Positions 6,233 through 11,383 of a stretch of DNA of 11,383 nucleotides are shown here, one piece after another. Position numbers and translations under genes: made by a program. Numbering within the stretch: the first letter of the stretch is position 1; the number at the start of each line of letters is the position of its first letter. Source of the DNA: an uncultured Caryophanales bacterium (GTDB lineage: Bacteria > Bacillota_I > Bacilli_A > Izemoplasmatales > Hujiaoplasmataceae); assembly GCA_937958685.1 (NCBI GenBank), contig CALGNF010000098.1, positions 1-11,383 of the forward strand. The letters run 5' to 3'. The notes under the pieces are model-generated. The model was not told where the DNA came from and searched no databases. It worked only from the letters and a program-made list of their open reading frames with translations.

Positions 6233-9200
6233 CTAATCGACAATTCTGATATGAACAAGATCGTAGTAAAGCGTGATTTGCTTACCGCTGGCAAGCGTGG
6301 TCGTGAATGATGGCAATAGATAGACATCGCCTGTCGCCGTTGCCCCGGTGATCCGGTTTTTGGTGCCAAAAGTAATTCCTGTTTCCGCCCCGGAGACAAT
6401 CGTGAAGGCGACTGGATATTGATATTCCATACCTCCAGGAGTGCCAATTTTGGCCATGATCTCATTCGTTGTCGGCGCCGAGATCGAATAAACGAATTCA
6501 GTTGTCGGCAGCCAGAACTTCACGAACTCATCTTTCATCAAATAGGCAAGGTCGGTGGTGATGCCGCCAACACCGAGCAGGTAATACTTGTAGAGATCAG
6601 CGATCGAGTTGATCGTCCAAGGCCAGACGGTGATGCCGCGGTGTTGCATCTCCGCAAGATATTCGGCACTGACAGGTCCATAATAGGGATTGACCGTCGA
6701 GGAGATCGGCACGACCTGATTCAAGGTGGCGCGGATACTGGAGGCAAGATTATTGGCTTTGACCATCTGGTCGCCAAGCAGACCGTTGGATAGTTCCGGG
6801 ATGAATTCGTTCATCCGGGCGATTTGGGCGGGGCTGAACGTGATGACCACGGCCTGATCATAGAAATCATGTTCATCGAGGAGTTCACGCAGATGGGGAA
6901 CGATCAATGGATCAGCACTCTTGATTTCAATAAAGATCACAACCGGTTCGCCCTTGAATCGCACGAAGTAATCCTCAAGCGTCGGCACCGGGATCCCCGG
7001 GAATGTGCCGAAGTCGTCGATGATCGTGAGCGCACGCAGCTCGGCAAGCGTCGATTGCTCCACGACCAGGTTGCCGTTCGTGGTTCTGGCGGTGGTCGAG
7101 TCATGCATGACGATGATGGTTCTCGTGCCTTCTTCGATTAGGGTGAACAAGGCGGCATCCGGCAAGGCAACCGCCACCCAACTTGACAGGCTGTCGTTCA
7201 ATGGCGCGGAATCATCGGTGAAATCACCATTGGCGATCCCGTTTTCCACCAAAACATATTCAGCAGCCTCGCCCTCGCCCACAAGCTGATACAGCTGGAA
7301 ATTGTCAAAGGTGAGCACTGACGGGCCGTAAGACCCGAGCAATGCGGAAAGCATCAATTGCGCCTCGTATGCGGTAAACTCGACAGCGACCTGGTTGTTG
7401 CCTGAAACCAACGTGACCGGGAAGGTCTGGTTGGCAGCATTACCGGTCGTTGTCAACTCAAAGACAAAGGTGCCGGCAACGGAAGCGTTGACATCAAAGA
7501 CAACCTTATAGTCATTTCCAGGGATCGTTTGATAGTTGCCAGTAAGCGCCCGGTAGCCGACCAAAATATCATCGGCATCGTCCTGGAGCGCCAGAATCTC
7601 GACCTTGAGTGAGCCTTCACTGCTCTTTTTGGATAGATAGATGTCAAGCTCGATGACATGAGCCCCCGCCTGCATGGCGAGCACCGAACCCTCAACCGTG
7701 TTTTCGGGACCGTATGAGGGCATGCCGCGATGGCCGATGATCAGTGGTTGTCTGACCATGGAATTCGCCGGGAAGGTGTCATAAATCGCAAAAATATCCG
7801 TCGGAGTCCTTGTGACCATCCCGTTGGCACCGCTTACCACTCCCTGAAGGATTTGGACATCATCACCGCCATCGACGTTGATCCAGACGGTGACAAGCAG
7901 ATGCTGAAGATAAGCGACATTGTGGGTCGTGGCGTATTGGACGGGCAGGATCACGGCAACCGCTCCGGAGATATTCGTCTGATTGCGGATCGTGAGCAGA
8001 TCCGCATCGGTCAACTTGGGTTTGGCGGGATTATAAGGGATTTCCAATACACCTCGCAGCAGTTGGTGTTGTTCTCTGGCCTGCTGGATGACGGGTATGT
8101 TTGGTGAGATGATGAAAGCATCCCTCACGCCATAGCTGGAAAGCAACTGGCCGATCGCAACCCCGGTCGTCGCATAACGGGTGTAGAAGGCGGGGATAAT
8201 CCGATCGAGACAAAGATCAAGCGCCTCGAGGATCGGCATGATCGCCACACCGGACACCGAAGCGACATCCATATTTTGGTTGACGCGGAAAATGGCCGTT
8301 GCCGCCCGCTCGGTTTCGGAAAGAAGATTCAGATCGGAAACCTGATCGATCATCTGCACGACGGTGGGAGCCATGATCAAGTTTGATTCATGGGTATAGA
8401 CGGTGGGAATGTTGCCGAACTCGGTCGTCGTATGGTCTAGGTAGGTTTCCGGGATCCGGATTTCAAAATTGTTGAAGATCGCCCGGGAACCGCTGGCTTG
8501 AACACCGATATACCCGTTGCTGTAATCGGTTGCCTTGTCGTAGGTTATGAGCAGAGTGTCGTTGATGTATTCCTTGGCAAGGGCGCCGAACATATCGATG
8601 CGGAGACGGTAGATCTTTTCCGAACTGATCGCTTCCGAATAATTCTTGATTGCCGGCACGTTCCACTGCCCATTGATCGCTTTGGCGAATTCGACACCAT
8701 TATTGGCGGTGGCATTTTGCCGGATGCACATCTGGAAGTAATTGTCCGTGGCGAAACGGTACATCACCGAAGCCCAACGCGTGGGCTCCACCGCTTGGAC
8801 GATCGTGAAGTCAACTTCAATGATATAGTTTTTGAAACCCCTTAGGTATTCAGGAAGCAACACCCGTGTCGGCTCGCCGGTCGAAGGCGAATCGACAAAC
8901 AAATAACCATTGTCAATGCCTGCCGAACCGCCCAACCGTTCGATGGTGTAATCATCCGGGATCGGCCCGTTGGGCAGATTGTCGAAACTCATTTCGTAAA
9001 TCAAATAATCGGTTGCCTCGGTTTCTTTGGCAAAGACATAAACTTTTAGCATTTCCTCGCCATAGGTGAAGTCAAACGTATAGATGCCCTCACTGGTAGC
9101 TGTTAGCGCCGTTTGTGTGAGAGTCAACGCTTGGCTGGCGTTGGCGAATGTAGCCTGGTTCAAAGTGATGGTGCCGTCGATGGACTTATAGCCGATTTCC

Positions 9201-9547
9201 GTGAGATCGAGGGGCTCGCCGACATTGACAAACAGATACGGTCTGCTTGCCCTAACCATGTACATGCCATCATCGCTGACTTGTGTGGTGGTAACAGGAG
9301 CTGTCGTTGTCGGAGTGAGTGTCGTTGTCGGTGCCACCGTGGTCGTCGGTGCAACTGCCGTCGTCGGGGCAATGGTGGTTGCCGGCGCAGTCGTCGTTGT
9401 CGGGGCAGCAGTTGTTGGTTGCGCGGTTGAAGTTGGTGCCTGGGTTGTTGGAACAGTCGTTGGCGTGACTGTCGTTGATTCTTCCTGACATGCAAAAAGA
9501 ACCAAAGAAACAAACACCATCAGCAAAAGTGATATCAGTTTTTTCAT
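6233..9547 (-). CDS. Multidomain GDPD (glycerophosphodiester phosphodiesterase) lipoprotein with split catalytic domain
   Basis: 1104 residues. Signal peptide with lipobox LFAC (Cys20), Thr/Pro stalk 24-88, Ig-like region about 95-178, LamG/concanavalin-like sandwich about 181-366, a degenerate GDPD-like barrel about 384-595, the catalytic GDPD from about 600 to 1010, and a C-terminal beta-rich domain to 1104. Expected GDPD residues are present: His606-Arg607-Gly, Glu615-Asn616, Glu633 and Asp635 (ELD), His815-Asp816 followed by RTTNG, and Glu874/Lys876 (IEIK); WTIN and GGITTD close the barrel. The family cleaves glycerophosphodiesters to glycerol phosphate and an alcohol with a divalent metal. 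A 162-residue CBM-like insert separates the ELD strand from His815. The substrate outside the cell is unknown; lipid head groups or teichoic-acid-like polymer are options. GGGAGG ends four bases before the ATG, and the stop is TAG. The gene probably heads the transcript that also carries the Ig/CBM lipoprotein. Confidence 0.9.
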   Translation of the reverse strand: MKKLISLLLMVFVSLVLFACQEESTTVTPTTVPTTQAPTSTAQPTTAAPTTTTAPATTIAPTTAVAPTTTVAPTTTLTPTTTAPVTTTQVSDDGMYMVRASRPYLFVNVGEPLDLTEIGYKSIDGTITLNQATFANASQALTLTQTALTATSEGIYTFDFTYGEEMLKVYVFAKETEATDYLIYEMSFDNLPNGPIPDDYTIERLGGSAGIDNGYLFVDSPSTGEPTRVLLPEYLRGFKNYIIEVDFTIVQAVEPTRWASVMYRFATDNYFQMCIRQNATANNGVEFAKAINGQWNVPAIKNYSEAISSEKIYRLRIDMFGALAKEYINDTLLITYDKATDYSNGYIGVQASGSRAIFNNFEIRIPETYLDHTTTEFGNIPTVYTHESNLIMAPTVVQMIDQVSDLNLLSETERAATAIFRVNQNMDVASVSGVAIMPILEALDLCLDRIIPAFYTRYATTGVAIGQLLSSYGVRDAFIISPNIPVIQQAREQHQLLRGVLEIPYNPAKPKLTDADLLTIRNQTNISGAVAVILPVQYATTHNVAYLQHLLVTVWINVDGGDDVQILQGVVSGANGMVTRTPTDIFAIYDTFPANSMVRQPLIIGHRGMPSYGPENTVEGSVLAMQAGAHVIELDIYLSKKSSEGSLKVEILALQDDADDILVGYRALTGNYQTIPGNDYKVVFDVNASVAGTFVFELTTTGNAANQTFPVTLVSGNNQVAVEFTAYEAQLMLSALLGSYGPSVLTFDNFQLYQLVGEGEAAEYVLVENGIANGDFTDDSAPLNDSLSSWVAVALPDAALFTLIEEGTRTIIVMHDSTTARTTNGNLVVEQSTLAELRALTIIDDFGTFPGIPVPTLEDYFVRFKGEPVVIFIEIKSADPLIVPHLRELLDEHDFYDQAVVITFSPAQIARMNEFIPELSNGLLGDQMVKANNLASSIRATLNQVVPISSTVNPYYGPVSAEYLAEMQHRGITVWPWTINSIADLYKYYLLGVGGITTDLAYLMKDEFVKFWLPTTEFVYSISAPTTNEIMAKIGTPGGMEYQYPVAFTIVSGAETGITFGTKNRITGATATGDVYLLPSFTTTLASGKQITLYYDLVHIRIVD
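7133..7618 (-). other. In-frame insert encoding a circularly permuted CBM4/9-like module within GDPD
   Basis: Residues 644-805 interrupt the catalytic domain. The insert begins with sequence typical of the middle of a CBM4/9 domain (GSLKVEI, 645-651; DYKVVFDVNAS, 679-689), reaches the usual C-terminal strand LTFDNFQLYQL (745-755), and then shows the usual N-terminal start NGDF (773-776) and SSW (788-790), ending at LIEEG. Joining LIEEG to EGSLKVEI gives a normal domain order. The same 6-bp direct repeat (GAAGGC on the coding strand) stands at 7618-7613 and 7132-7127, 486 bp (162 codons) apart. Deleting the insert restores an ordinary GDPD order, ELDIYLSK..EG..IIVMHD. Confidence 0.75.
9284..9478 (-). 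repeat. Thr/Pro-rich stalk of the GDPD lipoprotein
   Basis: Residues 24-88 consist almost wholly of Thr, Pro, Ala and Val in irregular APTT/VAPTTT units. It has the same style as the stalk of the downstream lipoprotein but lacks its exact 15-bp periodicity. It should act as an extended spacer that lifts the domains off the membrane. Confidence 0.9.
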
Positions 9548-9785
9548 ATGGCCTCCCGGTTATTCTTATATAGGTCATGGCTGAATCGGAGCCGGAATCG
9601 GTATTATCATTATGTTTTAAGGCGAAAACCAATATTGACGACGGGAAAATCATGAGTTCAACATAGCGCACCTTCAGGAAAGCAACTCTCGCGATGCTGG
9701 CTCAGGATAAAAGAATCAGGCAACACGTTGAAGACGCACGAGGCATCTACCTGTTAAGAAAAGAAACACTCTAGAACAACCGCTA

Positions 9786-9812
9786 TTGTTTCCCTCTCAC
9801 GGCAGGAAACAA
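9786..9812 (-). other. Leader hairpin
   Basis: Perfect 8-bp arms TTGTTTCC and GGAAACAA enclose an 11-base loop, directly downstream of the operator in the transcript. No T run follows the minus-strand stem immediately. GAAACA in its 3' arm could instead pair with TGTTTC (9768-9763), which is followed by TTTTCTT. Protein-binding symmetry is the other reading. Confidence 0.45.
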
Positions 9813-9813
9813 G

Positions 9814-9827
9814 GGAAATCGATTTCC
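9814..9827. promoter_or_regulatory. LacI-type operator candidate
   Basis: GGAAATCGATTTCC is a perfect 14-bp palindrome with the central CG and flanking AA/TT expected for LacI-family operators. It covers about +3 to +16 relative to the predicted start, the classic site for blocking initiation. The local LacI-family regulator is the first candidate binder. A CcpA-type factor is an alternative, because the site is two bases off a catabolite-responsive element. Confidence 0.65.
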
Positions 9828-9835
9828 TAATTCAT

Positions 9836-9864
9836 ATTATATCTATATATTTTTATGATGTCAA
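9836..9864 (-). promoter_or_regulatory. Perfect-consensus sigma70/sigmaA promoter toward the GDPD gene
   Basis: On the minus strand TTGACA (9864-9859) is followed by a 17-bp spacer and TATAAT (9841-9836). Both hexamers and the spacing are exact consensus. The expected start point is near 9829, which leaves about 280 bases of leader before the GDPD ATG. Such strength usually goes with tight repression, in line with the palindromes around it. Confidence 0.88.
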
Positions 9865-9870
9865 CATCAT
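9855..9870. promoter_or_regulatory. Inverted repeat covering the -35 box
   Basis: The minus strand reads ATGATGTTGACATCAT: two perfect 7-bp arms (ATGATGT / ACATCAT) around a 2-bp centre, with TTGACA inside. It differs from the operator at 9814-9827, so it may bind a second regulator. The binder is unknown, and part of the symmetry could be chance. Confidence 0.5.
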
Positions 9871-9876
9871 CGCATA

Positions 9877-9905
9877 TTTTTTTCTGTTGCGGAGATCGTT
9901 TTTTT
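9877..9905 (-). promoter_or_regulatory. Phased A-tracts, UP-element-like
   Basis: Two runs of seven A on the minus strand (9883-9877 and 9905-9899) are 22 bp apart, about two helical turns. They lie at roughly -48 and -70 from the predicted start of the consensus promoter. A-tracts in this position can bend DNA and contact the RNA polymerase alpha subunit. Confidence 0.5.
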
Positions 9906-10001
9906 GTGCCATCCCTTATTGCGAATAGAATCTGCGGTCAAGCCAGGCTGAAAACAGCATTGACAGCGGAAGGTTCATTGATTAAGATATCTTGATGTTG
10001 C

Positions 10002-10030
10002 TTGTTTCTTGCCGGCTTTTCTGCTATCAT
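10002..10030 (+). promoter_or_regulatory. Probable promoter of the EamA transporter gene
   Basis: TTGTTT (10002-10007), a 17-bp spacer and TATCAT (10025-10030) preceded by TGC, an extended -10. Start would be near 10037, giving a 40-base leader. The -35 box is weak. Confidence 0.55.
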
Positions 10031-10077
10031 CAAAATGAACACCGACGCGCCTTTTGATTGAGAGACGGTGAATCAAC

Positions 10078-11037
10078 ATGGATAAAAAAGCACATCTGGC
10101 AGGACTGTCCTTCGCAACCATATTCGGGTTTTCCTTCATGTTTAGCAAGAGTGCGCTGGCATATGTCAGTCCTATTGGACTGGTTGCCTACCGTTTTCTT
10201 TTGGCGTTTCTTGGATTTGAGTTGCTTCGGATTGTGAAATTGATCAGGATTAGAATCCAAAAAGGTCATGTCCGCGCATTGCTGCTCGTCGCTTTCTTTC
10301 AGCCGCTGCTCTATTTTCTGTTCGAGACCTTTGGCTTGGCCTTGACATCAAGCGGCGAAGCGGGAATGATGGTTGCACTGATTCCGATTTTCGTTGTCGT
10401 TTTTGGAGCGGTGTTCTTGAAAGAGAAGCCACGTCCCATTCAAGTTCTGTTTATTGTTCTCAGCGTTAGTGGGATTATTTTCATTCAGGCCGCAGGAGAA
10501 ACTCAAGTACGATCAACAGGCAGTCTCGGCTTCATTTTGTTGTTATTGGCGGTTGCGTCTGCCGCGTTGTTCAACATCGCCTCGCGCAAAGCTTCACATA
10601 CCTCGCCACCCCATGAGGTTACCTATTTCATGATGCTCGTAGGAGCGGTTTCGTTTAATGCCATCTATCTTGTCCAATTATTGGTTGAAGGACGACTCAG
10701 CGATTATACCAGCAGTTTAGGACACATGGAACTATTGATCCCGTTAGTCTACTTGGGTCTGATCGCCTCGATTGCCGGCTTTTTTTTGGTGAATTTTACC
10801 CTTGGCAGACTTCCTGCGCACGTCTCGAGCATCTATGCTAATCTATCGACGATCGTGGCGATCGCCGCGGGGGCGATCTTCTTGCACGAAGAATTGAAAT
10901 TATTCCATTTCCTTGGCAGCGCGATGATTCTGATAGGCGTTTACGGAACCGTCTGGTTCGGCAGACATCCGTTTGCATCCAAAGTCCACGGTCTACCTGC
11001 CTGTGGCAATAATCAACACAAGAAAACCGGCGCATAA
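10078..11037 (+). CDS. EamA/DMT-superfamily transporter
   Basis: A 319-residue integral membrane protein with about ten hydrophobic segments in two EamA repeats (about 5-137 and 148-293), the normal length for the drug/metabolite transporter superfamily. The first repeat ends in the family pattern IPIFVVVFGAVFLKEKP (102-118) and the second has YANLSTIVAIAAGAIFLHEE (253-272); Pro103 and the two Glu near the helix ends (116, 271) fit the usual P...E arrangement. Such proteins export or import small metabolites, amino acids or nucleotide sugars; sequence alone does not give the substrate. The start ATG has only a partial ribosome site, GGTGA, five bases upstream. The last 25 residues are a polar tail. 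It is transcribed away from the GDPD gene and shares the divergent region, but nothing shows that it belongs to the same pathway. Confidence 0.92.
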   Translation: MDKKAHLAGLSFATIFGFSFMFSKSALAYVSPIGLVAYRFLLAFLGFELLRIVKLIRIRIQKGHVRALLLVAFFQPLLYFLFETFGLALTSSGEAGMMVALIPIFVVVFGAVFLKEKPRPIQVLFIVLSVSGIIFIQAAGETQVRSTGSLGFILLLLAVASAALFNIASRKASHTSPPHEVTYFMMLVGAVSFNAIYLVQLLVEGRLSDYTSSLGHMELLIPLVYLGLIASIAGFFLVNFTLGRLPAHVSSIYANLSTIVAIAAGAIFLHEELKLFHFLGSAMILIGVYGTVWFGRHPFASKVHGLPACGNNQHKKTGA

Positions 11038-11260
11038 GTGATCCGCCGTAAGGCAATCTATCCCACAAGCAGTGAACACCATACGGTTTACGCTAGAAGA
11101 TGGGCACTCTAACATGTCTTTTCTGCGCTTCTTCTGCGATATTTGGCCTTGGAAGCTTTGTGGACTGTGTGATTGGGCGGGGTTGGTAAAGAAGTTCATC
11201 GTTTCGTAATGCAAAAAGAACCGTGGATCCGGTCTTTCCATTTCATTTAGGTCTAGTTCC
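11038..11260. other. Intergenic stretch after the EamA gene, no gene supported
   Basis: No reading frame here has a ribosome site and a plausible protein. AAAGAACCG (11215-11223) can pair with CGGTCTTT (11230-11237) with one bulged A, followed by CCATTTCATTT. This is a weak terminator candidate for the EamA gene, about 180 bp after its stop. Confidence 0.45.
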
Positions 11261-11289
11261 TTGTAAAAGAACCAAAAATGTGCGATAAT
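11261..11289 (+). promoter_or_regulatory. Promoter of the truncated gene at the right end
   Basis: TTGTAA (11261-11266), a 17-bp spacer and GATAAT (11284-11289), with TGC before the -10 as an extended -10 element. The start would be near 11296, about 30 bases before the ATG. Confidence 0.7.
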
Positions 11290-11325
11290 AGAATACAGCC
11301 ATTTACTATTAACGGAGGACTCGCG

Positions 11326-11338
11326 ATGAAGATATATG
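11326..11338 (+). CDS. Start of an unknown gene, cut off by the adapter
   Basis: ATG AAG ATA TAT (MKIY) follows GGAGG (11314-11318) with a 7-base gap. Promoter, ribosome site and ATG are all in order, so a real gene begins here. The genomic sequence ends one base into codon five, where the adapter begins. Nothing can be said about the product. Confidence 0.75.
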
Positions 11339-11383
11339 AGATCGGAAGAGCACACGTCTGAACTCCAGTCACCGAATACGATC
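11339..11383. other. Illumina i7 adapter, artefact (reverse orientation)
   Basis: The 34 bases from AGATCGGAAGAGC to CCAGTCAC match the Illumina TruSeq adapter exactly. They are followed by index CGAATACG, the reverse complement of the index at the left end, and the first bases of the P7 tail. A minus-strand frame that starts here with MCSSDL is false. Confidence 0.98.

Larger units (their letters stand above)
9548..10077. other. Divergent regulatory region, no gene
   Basis: This 530-bp AT-rich stretch separates the minus-strand GDPD gene from the plus-strand EamA gene. It holds the consensus minus-strand promoter and palindromes listed separately, a likely EamA promoter, and a leader of about 280 bases upstream of the GDPD gene. 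The leader contains a direct repeat GAATCGG at 9583-9589 and 9595-9601 and very short ATG-led frames (for example 14 codons beginning MPRASS near 9747). None of these frames has a good ribosome site. AAGATATCTT (9984-9993) is a further short palindrome. I see no tRNA and no riboswitch that I recognise. Confidence 0.75.

Noticed and set aside
9603..9632. Second minus-strand promoter TTGGTT-18-GATAAT near the GDPD start
   Set aside because: The -35 box matches only three of six positions and the spacer is 18 bp. The upstream consensus promoter is far better, so I did not list this one, though it could add some transcription.
9270..9671. Minus-strand frame (133 codons) overlapping the GDPD start in another frame
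   Set aside because: It has no ribosome site at its first codon, and most of its length is the GDPD stalk read out of frame.
9855..9883. Plus-strand intrinsic terminator: inverted repeat followed by T7
   Set aside because: The 7-bp arms have only a 2-base centre, the T run starts 7 bases later, and no plus-strand gene ends upstream. A protein-binding site over the -35 box is the better reading.
10993..11355. Minus-strand frame of 120 codons beginning MCSSDL
   Set aside because: Its first codons are adapter. It has no ribosome site, overlaps the end of the EamA gene, and its sequence is low-quality, rich in Ser and Phe, with no family resemblance.

Overview
This window is an assembled contig, probably metagenomic, from a bacterium of the Bacillota or their wall-less relatives. 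The signs are strong GGAGG ribosome sites, two lipoproteins with short MKKL-type signals and lipobox Cys20, and long Thr/Pro (VAPTT-like) stalks of a kind I associate with lipoproteins of Izemoplasma/Acholeplasma-type Bacilli. The lineage is an inference from style only. The lacI-type gene ends in TGA just before a terminator and the large genes use TGG for Trp, so the standard bacterial code fits and the mycoplasma code does not. Both ends (1-52 and 11339-11383) are Illumina i7 adapter carrying the same 8-base index. They are artefacts, and the real insert is 53-11338.

Layout: (1) the 3' end of a plus-strand glycoside phosphorylase-like gene (GH94 type) stops at 495. (2) A bidirectional terminator at 513-539 separates it from three minus-strand genes. 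(3) These are, in transcription order, a 1104-residue lipoprotein with a glycerophosphodiester phosphodiesterase (GDPD) domain (9547-6233), a 1455-residue lipoprotein of alternating Ig-like and CBM4/9-like domains (6141-1774), and a LacI-family regulator (1580-558) with its own promoter behind a terminator hairpin. (4) A 530-bp AT-rich divergent region (9548-10077) holds a perfect-consensus minus-strand promoter, TTGACA-17-TATAAT. Phased A-tracts lie upstream of it, an inverted repeat covers its -35 box, and a LacI-type palindrome GGAAATCGATTTCC sits at its start point. (5) An EamA/DMT-family membrane transporter (10078-11037) runs on the plus strand. (6) An extended -10 promoter, a ribosome site and the first four codons of another plus-strand gene are cut off by the adapter.

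Working model (inference): the two lipoproteins are made together from the regulated promoter and displayed on long stalks at the cell surface. One binds glycans through five CBM-like modules. The other hydrolyses a glycerophosphodiester, perhaps from lipid head groups or teichoic-acid-like polymers. The LacI-type protein is a candidate sugar-responsive repressor of this pair, and the neighbouring phosphorylase remnant fits an oligosaccharide-use locus. The most unusual feature is inside the GDPD protein. A CBM4/9-like module interrupts the catalytic barrel between the ExD strand and the catalytic His-Asp, and it appears circularly permuted: its C-terminal part comes before its N-terminal NGDF part. 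The same protein also carries a degenerate second GDPD-like domain.
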